This document shows, piece by piece, positions 24,491-32,307 of a stretch of DNA of 64,000 nucleotides. The notes under the pieces are model-generated. The model saw only the letters and a list, made by a program, of their open reading frames with translations, did no database searches and had not been told where the DNA came from. Location of the stretch: positions 1,054,001-1,118,000 of the forward strand of contig CAWCTW010000005.1 of assembly GCA_963798705.1 (NCBI GenBank). The letters run 5' to 3'. The position numbers and the translations under genes were made by a program. Numbering within the stretch: position 1 is the stretch's first letter; each line of letters begins with the position of its first letter. The DNA is from AC-56 sp963798705. Its GTDB lineage: Bacteria > Actinomycetota > Thermoleophilia > Solirubrobacterales > 70-9.

Positions 24491-25609
24491 CTAATGCGTG
24501 AAGCTGCGGAAGGCCGACCACGACGGCTTGGGACTGAAGTCGCTCTCGAGCAGGCCCGCCGAGGTGCAGAAGCTACACCCCTCCCCAGTGCCACCGCGGG
24601 GGTCGCGGAAGTTGAACCACAGAACCCCTCCTATGTGCCAGCGGTGGCGCTTCTTCTTCAGGGCGCGAAAGGCGTGCTTGAGGATCCTCGCCTGGCCCTT
24701 CTTGCCCTTCGTCAGGTGGTACGGGGTGGCCTTCCTCGGGAGCGACCCCCACCCGATCTCGGTTATCCACAGCGACTTGTGGCCATCGCCCTTCTTGCGC
24801 ATCACCTTGCGGACGAGCTTTACGGAGTCGAGCATCTGGTGCACGTTGTGCGAATACGGGTGCAGCGCGGCGATGTCGAACGCCTTGCGGGCGCCGCGCT
24901 GGCGATAGACACGACGCATGAAGTCCCAGGCATCGATCTGGATCGAGAAGCCGGGCATTCCCGCGAACATCACTCTCGCCTTCCGATTCGCCTTCCTGAT
25001 CGCGCGGTGGGAGAGCTTCAGCAGCCGCGCGTAACCGCTCGGAGACGGGTGTGGCTTCCAGTGGCTCACCAGGTTGGGCTCGTTCCAGATCTGCCAGATC
25101 TTGATCGGATGCGCAGCCTTGCCGGGATGCTCCGTTCGGTACGGGCCGCTCCAGTAGGCCCCGTGCGGGCCGTAGCGGTTCACGGCTTCCCGCAGGTAGC
25201 GCTTCCACGCGTCGCGTGCCTGCTTCGAGTCGAGCGGAGGCTTGCTCGGAGAGTCCGCCAGCCAGCTCGGCGTCCCGGCGAGTGCCGGCAGGACCTTGAT
25301 CCCCTTGCTGGCGAGGTCGCCGACGACCGCATCCTGCCTCGACCAGTCGAACTGGCCGGGGGAGCGCTCGATGCGCGCCCAAAACATCGACCAGCGCACC
25401 GTCTTGGCGCCGCTCTTCCGGAGCTTGCGCGCGTCCTTTCCGCTCCAGTCACGGTCGCGGTGCGCCGACCAGTTCAAGCCGAACAAGCCCGAGCCGCCCT
25501 TGGCCTGCGCGGACGGCACCGCGAGCAGCACCACGAGGGTCGCCACGGCCGCCAGTCCTGTCAGTCGTCGCATGAGGCGTCCAGGGTCCGTCATTGTCAT
25601 TCCTCGCAT
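24491..25609 (-). CDS. Secreted TIM-barrel glycosidase-like protein (2)
   Basis: A 372-residue paralogue of the protein at 23377, with the same signal-peptide core (MRRLTGLAAVATL) and catalytic glutamates in WQIWNEPN (E177) and LWITEIGWGS (E284), and the GCSFCTSAGLL motif (C345, C348). ATG 25609 has GAGGGA about 8 bases upstream; starting at the internal MRRLTG (25573) would give the same N-terminus as its duplicate. The mature protein is richer in lysine and arginine than copy 1. It likely acts on the same or a similar extracellular glycan. Substrate unknown. Confidence 0.85.
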   Translation of the reverse strand: MRGMTMTDPGRLMRRLTGLAAVATLVVLLAVPSAQAKGGSGLFGLNWSAHRDRDWSGKDARKLRKSGAKTVRWSMFWARIERSPGQFDWSRQDAVVGDLASKGIKVLPALAGTPSWLADSPSKPPLDSKQARDAWKRYLREAVNRYGPHGAYWSGPYRTEHPGKAAHPIKIWQIWNEPNLVSHWKPHPSPSGYARLLKLSHRAIRKANRKARVMFAGMPGFSIQIDAWDFMRRVYRQRGARKAFDIAALHPYSHNVHQMLDSVKLVRKVMRKKGDGHKSLWITEIGWGSLPRKATPYHLTKGKKGQARILKHAFRALKKKRHRWHIGGVLWFNFRDPRGGTGEGCSFCTSAGLLESDFSPKPSWSAFRSFTH

Positions 25610-25659
25610 GGTGAGTCCCTCGTCCCTCGTCGAGCGTGTGCTGGCTGAGGGCTCCAGTC

Positions 25660-26205
25660 CTAGGCGGTGCGCCGCCGGTTCCGGAAGAACACCAGGGCCG
25701 CGGCCGCACACGCGAGCGCAATCATGCCGCCCACGAAGAACGGCAGCCAGCTGTCGCCGGCGGAGTCAGCGGCGATCTGCGGCACGGAATGGCCCGCGGC
25801 GTTCTGCGTGCTCACCGAGCCCGAGTTGCCGGAGTCCGTGCCGGCCGTCCTGTGGCTATTGGCGTTGTGGGCGTTGCCCTGCCGGGCGCCGTGCGACGAG
25901 CCGCCCTTGGAACCGGCACCCGCGGAGCTCGCGTCGGTACCGCTCGTGTCACTTGAGGCGCCCGCGGCCTGACCGCTTGACGAGGAGTCGGGAGCCACCG
26001 GGATCGTCGTCTGGGAGCCACCGCCAGACCCCGACCCGCTCGTGTTGCCGCCGCTACCGCCGCCTGGAATCGCGGAGCCGTACTGGTCGGTCGCCGGAGA
26101 GCCGGCGAGCGCTCCCGGCGCCGCGATCAATGCCATGAGCGCCGCACAGGCAATTGCGAGAGCCGTGCGCAGCAGAACAAAGTCCCGAGTGTGCCCGCCA
26201 TCCAA
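25660..26205 (-). CDS. Secreted Ser/Gly-rich surface protein with C-terminal membrane anchor
   Basis: A 181-residue protein starting at TTG 26205, supported by a perfect AAGGAGG 8 bases upstream. Residues about 10-35 are a signal peptide (LLRTALAIACAALMALIAA). Residues 36-150 are low-complexity Ser, Gly, Thr, Asn and Ala, typical of an exported, probably disordered stalk. The C-terminus has a 20-residue membrane helix (FFVGGMIALACAAAALVFF) and a basic stop RNRRRTA. The overall layout is that of a wall-anchored protein, but the LPxTG box is absent (the position reads SWLPFF). It lies after the sulfur-carrier gene on the same strand. Function unknown; a stalk or glycan attachment site is possible. 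Confidence 0.7.
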   Translation of the reverse strand: MDGGHTRDFVLLRTALAIACAALMALIAAPGALAGSPATDQYGSAIPGGGSGGNTSGSGSGGGSQTTIPVAPDSSSSGQAAGASSDTSGTDASSAGAGSKGGSSHGARQGNAHNANSHRTAGTDSGNSGSVSTQNAAGHSVPQIAADSAGDSWLPFFVGGMIALACAAAALVFFRNRRRTA

Positions 26206-26253
26206 TTTATCTTCCTCCTTAGAGGTCGAGGTCCCAGCCTGCGGCCAACGATA

Positions 26254-26550
26254 TCACGGGCCCCAGCGCGGCCAGGAGGCCCCGCCCGCCATCGCCGGCA
26301 GGATGAGCACCGTGTCGGAGTCCGAGACCGCGGTGTCCAGGCCATCGAGGACCCGCACGTCCTCGTCGTTCAGGTAGATGTTCACGTAGCGGTTCAGCTC
26401 CCCGCCGTCGGCGAAGAGCTGCGAGCGGGTGCCGGGATGCGCCTGCGCGAGGGAGCGCAGGACGTCGCCGACGGTGGAGCCCGAGGTCTCGAGCTCGGCC
26501 TCGCCCCCGGTTTGGGCGCGCAGCACTGGCGGGATCTTCACGGTCGGCAT
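26254..26550 (-). CDS. CysO/MoaD-family sulfur carrier with C-terminal extension after GG
   Basis: A 98-residue ubiquitin-fold protein (VKIPPVLRAQTGG at 4-16, YVNIYLNDEDVR at 55-66) closely similar in pattern to mycobacterial CysO, which carries sulfur as a C-terminal thiocarboxylate for cysteine synthesis. Family members end in GG. Here GG is at 89-90 but is followed by ASWPRWGP before the TGA, so the carrier must be trimmed before it can be activated. No JAMM protease that could do this is encoded nearby. ATG 26550. It follows the rhodanese-MoeB gene by 40 bases on the same strand, its expected activating enzyme. Confidence 0.85.
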   Translation of the reverse strand: MPTVKIPPVLRAQTGGEAELETSGSTVGDVLRSLAQAHPGTRSQLFADGGELNRYVNIYLNDEDVRVLDGLDTAVSDSDTVLILPAMAGGASWPRWGP

Positions 26551-26590
26551 CGGGTGGGGAATCCTATGTGTCCGGGTATGCGAGGCGCTG

Positions 26591-27778
26591 CTAGGTGCGG
26601 AGCACCGGCTCGCCGGCGCAGAACGCCTCGTAGTCGGGGAACTTGCCCATCTCCGACTCGGGGACCTGAGCGACGTTCTCGCCGCAGACCGGGCAGTCCG
26701 GATCGCGCTTGACATTGAGCTCGGTGAACCGCGTGCCCAGCGAGTCGTAGAGAAGCAGCCGACCGATGAGCGGCTCACCGATGCCAGCGACCAGCTTGAT
26801 CACCTCGTTGGCCTGGAGCAGGCCCATGATGCCGGCCATGACCCCGAGGACTCCGTTCGCCCCGCAGCTCGGCGCCATCTCCGGCGGGGGTGGGATGGGA
26901 TAGAGGCACCGGTAGCACGGGCCCTCGTAGGGGACGAAGGTCGAGATCTGGCCGTCGAACGCGAGAATCGAGGCCGAGACCACTGGCTTTCGCAGCCGCA
27001 CCGAAGCATCGTTCAGCAGGTAGCGGGTCGGGAAGTTGTCGGCCCCGTCGACGAGGACGTCGTAGTCGGAGATGATCTCGAGGATGTTCTCCGCATTCAG
27101 GCGGGTCCGGTGCTCGACCACCTTGACGTCGGGGTTGAGCGCCTCGATCGAAGCCCGCGCCGACGCCGTCTTGGGCATCCCCACGCGGTCGGTCGTGTGG
27201 ATCACCTGACGCTGAAGGTTCGACTCGTCCACGACGTCGTCGTCCACGATGCCGAGCGTCCCGACACCGGCCGCCGCGAGGTAGAACGCTGACGGCGCGC
27301 CGAGCCCGCCGGCGCCGATCAGCAGCACCTTCGAACCCAGCAGCTTCACCTGCCCGTCGACCCCGACCTCGGGCAGAAGGGTGTGTCGGGAGTACCGCAT
27401 CCGCTGCTCACCAGTGAGCCCCTGCGCCGCGACGACGGGAAGTCCAGCCCCCTGCCAGTCGACGATCCCGCCGCGCATCACCGAGACGTCGTCGTAGCCG
27501 AGGTCTTGCAGCTCGCCGGCCGAGCGCGAGGAGCGGTTGTCGGTGCGGCAGTAGAGGACGATCCGCTCGGCGTGATCCGGCGCGACCTCGGCGATGCGGC
27601 CGAGCAACTCGCCCTGCGGAACGTGGATCGCGCCCTCCAGATGGGCCTCGTCCCATTCGTGAGCCTCGCGGACGTCGATCAGCTTCGCGCCCGCCTCGAC
27701 GTCCTGGCGCGCCTTCGTGTTCGCGATCAGGTCGATCCTCCGCTTGATCTGCTCGATCGGCTCAGCCGCAGTCGCCAT
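26591..27778 (-). CDS. Rhodanese-MoeB sulfur-carrier adenylyltransferase/sulfurtransferase (domains in inverted order)
   Basis: A 395-residue two-domain enzyme. Residues about 15-115 are a rhodanese (LIDVREAHEWDEAHLEGA, active-site loop VLYCRTDNRS with C77). Residues about 125-395 are a ThiF/MoeB adenylyltransferase: RYSRHTLLPEVG, nucleotide loop IGAGGLG (154-160), NLQRQ with R190, and zinc cysteines in PCYRC and CPVCG. MoeZ-type proteins normally carry the MoeB part first and the rhodanese last; the order is reversed here. It should adenylate the carrier's terminal glycine and replace AMP with sulfur. ATG 27778 follows CAGGAG. The neighbouring CysO-like carrier is the obvious partner; use for molybdopterin or cysteine synthesis cannot be decided here. 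Confidence 0.9.
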   Translation of the reverse strand: MATAAEPIEQIKRRIDLIANTKARQDVEAGAKLIDVREAHEWDEAHLEGAIHVPQGELLGRIAEVAPDHAERIVLYCRTDNRSSRSAGELQDLGYDDVSVMRGGIVDWQGAGLPVVAAQGLTGEQRMRYSRHTLLPEVGVDGQVKLLGSKVLLIGAGGLGAPSAFYLAAAGVGTLGIVDDDVVDESNLQRQVIHTTDRVGMPKTASARASIEALNPDVKVVEHRTRLNAENILEIISDYDVLVDGADNFPTRYLLNDASVRLRKPVVSASILAFDGQISTFVPYEGPCYRCLYPIPPPPEMAPSCGANGVLGVMAGIMGLLQANEVIKLVAGIGEPLIGRLLLYDSLGTRFTELNVKRDPDCPVCGENVAQVPESEMGKFPDYEAFCAGEPVLRT

Positions 27779-27875
27779 CAATACTCCTGAATCTCGATCC
27801 GGATTTACTTCAAAAAGTATAGCCCGCTGCGGCGCCCGGAACGCGCCGATGCTCAGCGGCAGGGGTATGCGGTCA

Positions 27876-29072
27876 TCACGAGCGGTGAGTGTGGTGGCGG
27901 TGATGGCCGCCCTTGCCCTGCATCTTCGCGAAGTGCTTGAACTTCTTGTACGCGGGCTTCTTCGAGCGGTCGGGACGCAGAAGCCCGGCGGACGGACAGA
28001 AGCTGCAGCCCACGGGTGCCGCCTTCGGAGGATCGCGCCAATCGAACCAGAAGAGCCGGCCAATCTTCCACTTCTTCCGGTGCTTGAGCGTCGTCTTGAA
28101 CGATTTCTTGAGCAGCTTCGCCTGGCCGCCAATGCCCTTGTTCAGGCTCTGGCCATTCTTCTCGGATCCCCAACCCACCTCGGTCAGCCACATCGGCTTC
28201 TTCTTCGCGCCGCCCTTCTTCATCGCCTTGCGGAACTTGGAGATCCGCGACTTGTACTTGGAGATCTTCGGCGCGTACGGGTGCAGAGCCGTGGCGGCGA
28301 AGTGCTTGGTGATCTTCCTGACCTTGAGGAACTTCTTGATGAACTTGTCGGGCGCCAGCTTCTTCTTCTTCGGCTTGCTGGTGAGCCCAGCGAGCACGAC
28401 CTTGGCGTGCTTGTCGGCCTTGTGGATCGCCTTGTCAGACGACTTGACGAGCTTCGCGTAGGCCTTGGCGGTCTTCGGGACGGACTTCGGTGGGCTCGTC
28501 CCGGGCTTCGAGAAGTACTTGGCGAGGTTCGGCTCGTTCCAGATCTGCCAGAACTTCACCGGCTTCGCCCGCGCGCCCGGGTGGTCCTTCCAGTACCGCC
28601 CGCCCTTCTTGTAGCGCTTCACCGCGGCCTTGAGGAAGGACTTCCAAGCCTTCTTGGCACCGCCCTTGAGCGGCGGGACTCCCAGGTGGCCGCTGCCGGT
28701 CGCCCACGCGGGCGCTCCCCAGATCCTCAGAACGGGGGTTATCCCGTTGCTTGCGAGCCCGCCCACCCGGCGATCGATTGGCGCCCAGTTGAAGGCACCG
28801 CGCTGCGGTTCCACCTCCCTCCAGATGACCGACACGCGGTAGGACCGGACCTTGGCGTGGGCCATCTGCCGATAGTCCTTGGCGTCAGCGGCGGCTCCGC
28901 CTTGGGCGAGGCCGAAGAAGCCCTTCGGCACCTTCTTGCCCTCGGCAGCGGTCGTCGGCGCTAGAGCAGCCACGAGAAGGACAAGGCAGAGCGGGACCGC
29001 TACGGCGGCGCCCCGGCGCCGGGTCCCAGACCCACCGGAAGTGGTGTCAGCGTGAGCGGAAGCGTGGATCAT
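27876..29072 (-). CDS. Secreted lysine-rich TIM-barrel glycosidase-like protein (3)
   Basis: A 398-residue paralogue of proteins 1 and 2, with a signal peptide or anchor at about 21-43, catalytic glutamates in WQIWNEPN (E180) and MWLTEVGWGS (E298), and GCSFCPSAGLL (C356, C359). It is extraordinarily basic: about 66 lysines by hand count, roughly one residue in six, written almost wholly with AAG in this GC-rich genome, and it ends in a His-rich tail (HHRHHTHRS). Such charge would hold the protein on an acidic, for example sulfated, glycan (inference). ATG 29072 has GAGGAGG 11 bases upstream. It is divergent from copy 4. Confidence 0.82.
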   Translation of the reverse strand: MIHASAHADTTSGGSGTRRRGAAVAVPLCLVLLVAALAPTTAAEGKKVPKGFFGLAQGGAAADAKDYRQMAHAKVRSYRVSVIWREVEPQRGAFNWAPIDRRVGGLASNGITPVLRIWGAPAWATGSGHLGVPPLKGGAKKAWKSFLKAAVKRYKKGGRYWKDHPGARAKPVKFWQIWNEPNLAKYFSKPGTSPPKSVPKTAKAYAKLVKSSDKAIHKADKHAKVVLAGLTSKPKKKKLAPDKFIKKFLKVRKITKHFAATALHPYAPKISKYKSRISKFRKAMKKGGAKKKPMWLTEVGWGSEKNGQSLNKGIGGQAKLLKKSFKTTLKHRKKWKIGRLFWFDWRDPPKAAPVGCSFCPSAGLLRPDRSKKPAYKKFKHFAKMQGKGGHHRHHTHRS

Positions 29073-29215
29073 CAGTGGGCGAGCCTCCTCGTCGTTGCTG
29101 CCGATCGCCTGCCTTCGATCACCAGCCTCATCGTTCTTCTTCCTCGGCTTCGGGAGCCGTGCACTTGAGGCTCCGCGGCCGGCGAACGGGAGGGCGGAGC
29201 GCACGATGGTAGCTC

Positions 29216-30598
29216 ATGCTGGCGAGCCGCGTGGCGGTTTGCACCATGATCCGCCACGCGATGAGCTCCCCGCCGAGTAGCGCGCCCCCCGACGCCCCGA
29301 AGGTGCGTTCGCGAGTCCGCCGGAGACGCCTTGCAGCGATTGCCCTCGCCACGGGTCTGGCCGTCGCGGGCGCGGTCGCGCTTGCGGTGCTGATCCAGGG
29401 TGGTGGGGAGACGACGCCGGCCGGCCCGCGGTCGGCGCCCCGGGGCACAGCCCCGGGCCCGAAGGTGAGCATCCCGCGACACAATCCGCGCCAGTCCCCA
29501 CCGTGGGGTTTCACCGGAGGCGGCTGGCGCGACATCTGTTACGGCCCGGTTGCAACGCCCGATGCGAGCAAGGCCCAGCATGTGCCCGACGGGCGGACCT
29601 GCCGCCCCGGCAGCACCCGGATCACCGGTGCGGCGCAGATCGCGCTGACGGCCCGGTCCGGGGCGGACACCGACCGGATCGAGGCGCTCTGGAGCACGAT
29701 CGAGCCCCTGGCCCCGTCCGCGGCGGCGGCGCGGGGGGTGCCGCGCTTCAACTGGGCGCCCGTGATCAGCAGGTACCGGGCGATGATCCACGCCGGCATC
29801 CAGCCCGTCGTGGTCGCGTTCGGAGCCCCGGCTTGGGCGCGAGCGCCGGGGTGGGCTCGGTCCGGTGGTTGCGCCGGGTGCTCTTACCCGCCGGGCCCAC
29901 AACACCTGGCGGAATGGCGAGCCTTCCTGCGGGCCCTGATGGCTCATCTTCCGCGAATGAGCGCGCTCGAGGTCTGGAACGAGCCCAATTACGCGAGCTT
30001 CTTCGCTCCACAGGCCGATCCGGCCCTCTACGCGCAACTGCTGCGCGCCGCGGATCATGCGGCACGCCGGGTCGATTTTCGCCGTCCCATCCTGACCGGT
30101 GGGCTGTCGCCCGTCCCGCCGGCGGCAGGAAAGATTCCGCCCGCCGAATTCCTGTCCCGGGTCTACCGCATCGCCGGAAAGCGGGCTTTCGACGGCATCG
30201 GCGCACACCCGTACCCGGCGCGATCGCCGTGGACGGCGGGCATGACCGCGAACCTCGGCGAGCTCCGAAGGGTGAGCGAGCGATTCGGCGACCGGTCGAA
30301 GCCCCTATGGGTCACCGAGGTCGGGGTCGGGGGCGATCGCGGCGGCGCGGGGCACTTCGACGTCGCGCTCGACCGGCAGGGCCCGGTACTCGCGCGCATG
30401 CACCGCGCGACCCGGGGGATGAACGTTCGCTCGTTCCTGATCTATGCGCTCACCGACCTTGGCGGCTCGCCCAGCCGCTTCGCCACGTACGGAGTCCTGA
30501 CCCCGGCGCTCCGGCCGAAGCCGGCGTACTGCTACCTCGCGCGGCACGTCGGCCGCACGCGCGCCTGCCCCCTCCCTCGCTTGGCCCCCGCGTCCTAG
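29216..30598 (+). CDS. Membrane-anchored TIM-barrel glycosidase-like protein (4)
   Basis: A protein of up to 460 residues with a basic N-terminus and one membrane helix (about 39-61), so probably anchored with the enzyme outside. The barrel has EVWNEPN (E256) and LWVTEVGVGG (E368), the GH-A catalytic pair, and GIGAHPYP. It lacks the GCSFC motif of the other three copies but has other cysteines (CAGC near 219-222 and two near the C-terminus). The start is unsettled: ATG 29216, 29246 and 29261 are all possible and none has a strong ribosome site. Probably acts on the extracellular glycan. Confidence 0.78.
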   Translation: MLASRVAVCTMIRHAMSSPPSSAPPDAPKVRSRVRRRRLAAIALATGLAVAGAVALAVLIQGGGETTPAGPRSAPRGTAPGPKVSIPRHNPRQSPPWGFTGGGWRDICYGPVATPDASKAQHVPDGRTCRPGSTRITGAAQIALTARSGADTDRIEALWSTIEPLAPSAAAARGVPRFNWAPVISRYRAMIHAGIQPVVVAFGAPAWARAPGWARSGGCAGCSYPPGPQHLAEWRAFLRALMAHLPRMSALEVWNEPNYASFFAPQADPALYAQLLRAADHAARRVDFRRPILTGGLSPVPPAAGKIPPAEFLSRVYRIAGKRAFDGIGAHPYPARSPWTAGMTANLGELRRVSERFGDRSKPLWVTEVGVGGDRGGAGHFDVALDRQGPVLARMHRATRGMNVRSFLIYALTDLGGSPSRFATYGVLTPALRPKPAYCYLARHVGRTRACPLPRLAPAS

Positions 30599-30621
30599 GC
30601 GAAAGTTTGGGCGCATCTGGC

Positions 30622-30635
30622 GGCAGGCGCCTGCC
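30622..30635. repeat. 14-base perfect palindrome upstream of the sulfatase gene
   Basis: GGCAGGCGCCTGCC is self-complementary with no loop and lies about 40 bases before the sulfatase start, in the 75-base gap after glycosidase-like gene 4. A second GGCGCC core follows at about 30648. It could be a regulator binding site; a transcript hairpin is less likely without a loop. In such GC-rich DNA a chance palindrome of this length is not excluded. Confidence 0.35.
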
Positions 30636-30673
30636 CGCTCCTTCCAGGCGCCGGCTCTTTACCGTATGGACGA

Positions 30674-32284
30674 TTGGCGGGTAACACGAGGCGAGATCAG
30701 AGAGCAAGGCCGGGCCTGGCACGGCTGGCGTGGACGCTGAAATGCGCCCTGCCGGTCCTCGCGGCCGTCGCCATCGCGGTCGTGGGAAGCTCCAGTGCCG
30801 CCGCCAAGCCACCGCCGAACATCATCGTCATCCAGACCGACGACCAGGATGCCGCGACGCTCACGCGGACGGTAATGCCGAGCACGGTCAAGCTCCTCCG
30901 CAGGCACGGCACGACGTTCACCGACTACGTGGTCAGCAGCCCGCTGTGCTGCCCGTCCCGGGCGGAGCTGTTGACCGGCCAGTACGCGCACAACGACGGG
31001 GTGACCTGGAACAACCCGAACCCCTACGGCGACCTTCGCGGGAAGGCGAACACCCTGCCGGTCTGGCTTCATCGCGCCGGCTATCGCACGGCCCACCTCG
31101 GCAAGTTCCTGAACCTCTACGAGCGCGCCGTCGACGATCCGGACCAGGTGGCGCCCGGCTGGGACGAGTGGCACACCGTGCTCGATCCGGTCGACTACTA
31201 CCGCTACGTCATGCACGACAACGGCCGCTCGGACCAGCATGGCGACCGCGCACGCGACTACCTCACCAGCGTCCTGAATTCCAAGGCGGTGCGGCTGATC
31301 CACCGTTACGTGCCTCGGCGCCGGCCGCTGTTCATGGCGATTGACCATTACGCGCCTCACAACGGCAATCGCCAGTACCCGGGTAGCAAGTGCGGTCCGG
31401 GCATGCCGCTGCCGGCACCTCAGGACATCGACCTGTTCCATCGCAGGGGGCTCCCGGTGACACCGTCGTTCAACGAGTCGGACGTGTCCGACAAGCCGAG
31501 CTTCGTCCGGTCACTGCCGCACTTCATGGCGGACGTGATTCGCCGTTTGACGCAGGAGCATCGCTGCCGCCTCGCTTCGCTCCGCGAGGTCGACCGCGGC
31601 GTGGCGCAGATCGTCAGCGCGCTCAAGCGCGAGCACGAGCTCGCCAACACCGCAATCGTCTTCACATCGGACAACGGCTGGTTCGCGGGTCAACATCGGA
31701 TCAGGGGCGGGAAGATCGACCCTTACGAAGAGGATCTTCGCGTTCCGTTCGTCATCCGGCTGCCCAGGGACGTTCGCCGACGCCACGACCCACCCCGCCG
31801 GCTGTCGAGCACGGTCGCGAACATCGACATCGCGCCGACGCTCCTCGGGCTCGCCGGCGCGAAGCCGTGCTCACGCCCCGGCCACTGCCGCGTCCTCGAC
31901 GGGCGATCGATGCTGAGGTCCATCCGCAGCCACGGGCGGAAATGGCCGACGCATCGTGGCGTCCTGCTCGAGCTTCATAAACGCGCGCCGCGCGCCGTCC
32001 CCTTCACGCCCTGCGATTTCGAGGGCATCCGCACCACGGACGAGGTCTACCTCGAGTACCACAGCTCGACCGATCAGGAGCGCAACTGCGTCCCCCGAGA
32101 GGAGCGGGAGCACTACGACCTGCGTGCGGACCCGTTCCAGCTCGACAACCTGTTCCCGGCTCCCCCGCACAGCCAGGACGCGTTGGAGGAAGCTGACCTG
32201 GCGGCTCGCCTGGAGGCTCTAGGCGACTGCGCGGGCATCGCGGGCCGGGACCCGCAGCCCCCATCCGGCCACCACTGCGAGTAG
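30674..32284 (+). CDS. Secreted sulfatase (alkaline-phosphatase-superfamily, formylglycine type)
   Basis: A 536-residue exported enzyme. After a basic N-terminus and hydrophobic segment (about 23-44) the sulfatase domain begins with PPNIIVIQTDDQD (metal aspartates D56, D57). The active-site motif CCPSR at 92-96 fits C-x-P-S-R, with C92 the residue oxidised to formylglycine. GQYAHNDG, YRTAHLGKFLN and TSDNGWFAGQHR are further conserved blocks. It hydrolyses sulfate esters outside the cell, which pairs with the four sulfotransferases of the locus. The start is TTG 30674 with a weak ribosome site. A formylglycine-generating enzyme is not in the window. Confidence 0.9.
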   Translation: MAGNTRRDQRARPGLARLAWTLKCALPVLAAVAIAVVGSSSAAAKPPPNIIVIQTDDQDAATLTRTVMPSTVKLLRRHGTTFTDYVVSSPLCCPSRAELLTGQYAHNDGVTWNNPNPYGDLRGKANTLPVWLHRAGYRTAHLGKFLNLYERAVDDPDQVAPGWDEWHTVLDPVDYYRYVMHDNGRSDQHGDRARDYLTSVLNSKAVRLIHRYVPRRRPLFMAIDHYAPHNGNRQYPGSKCGPGMPLPAPQDIDLFHRRGLPVTPSFNESDVSDKPSFVRSLPHFMADVIRRLTQEHRCRLASLREVDRGVAQIVSALKREHELANTAIVFTSDNGWFAGQHRIRGGKIDPYEEDLRVPFVIRLPRDVRRRHDPPRRLSSTVANIDIAPTLLGLAGAKPCSRPGHCRVLDGRSMLRSIRSHGRKWPTHRGVLLELHKRAPRAVPFTPCDFEGIRTTDEVYLEYHSSTDQERNCVPREEREHYDLRADPFQLDNLFPAPPHSQDALEEADLAARLEALGDCAGIAGRDPQPPSGHHCE

Positions 32285-32307
32285 GTCAGACCCGGTGCGG
32301 GCCAAAC

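Noticed and set aside
25660..26205. LPxTG sortase substrate
   Set aside because: The C-terminus has helix plus basic tail, but the LPxTG box is absent (SWLPFF at its place).
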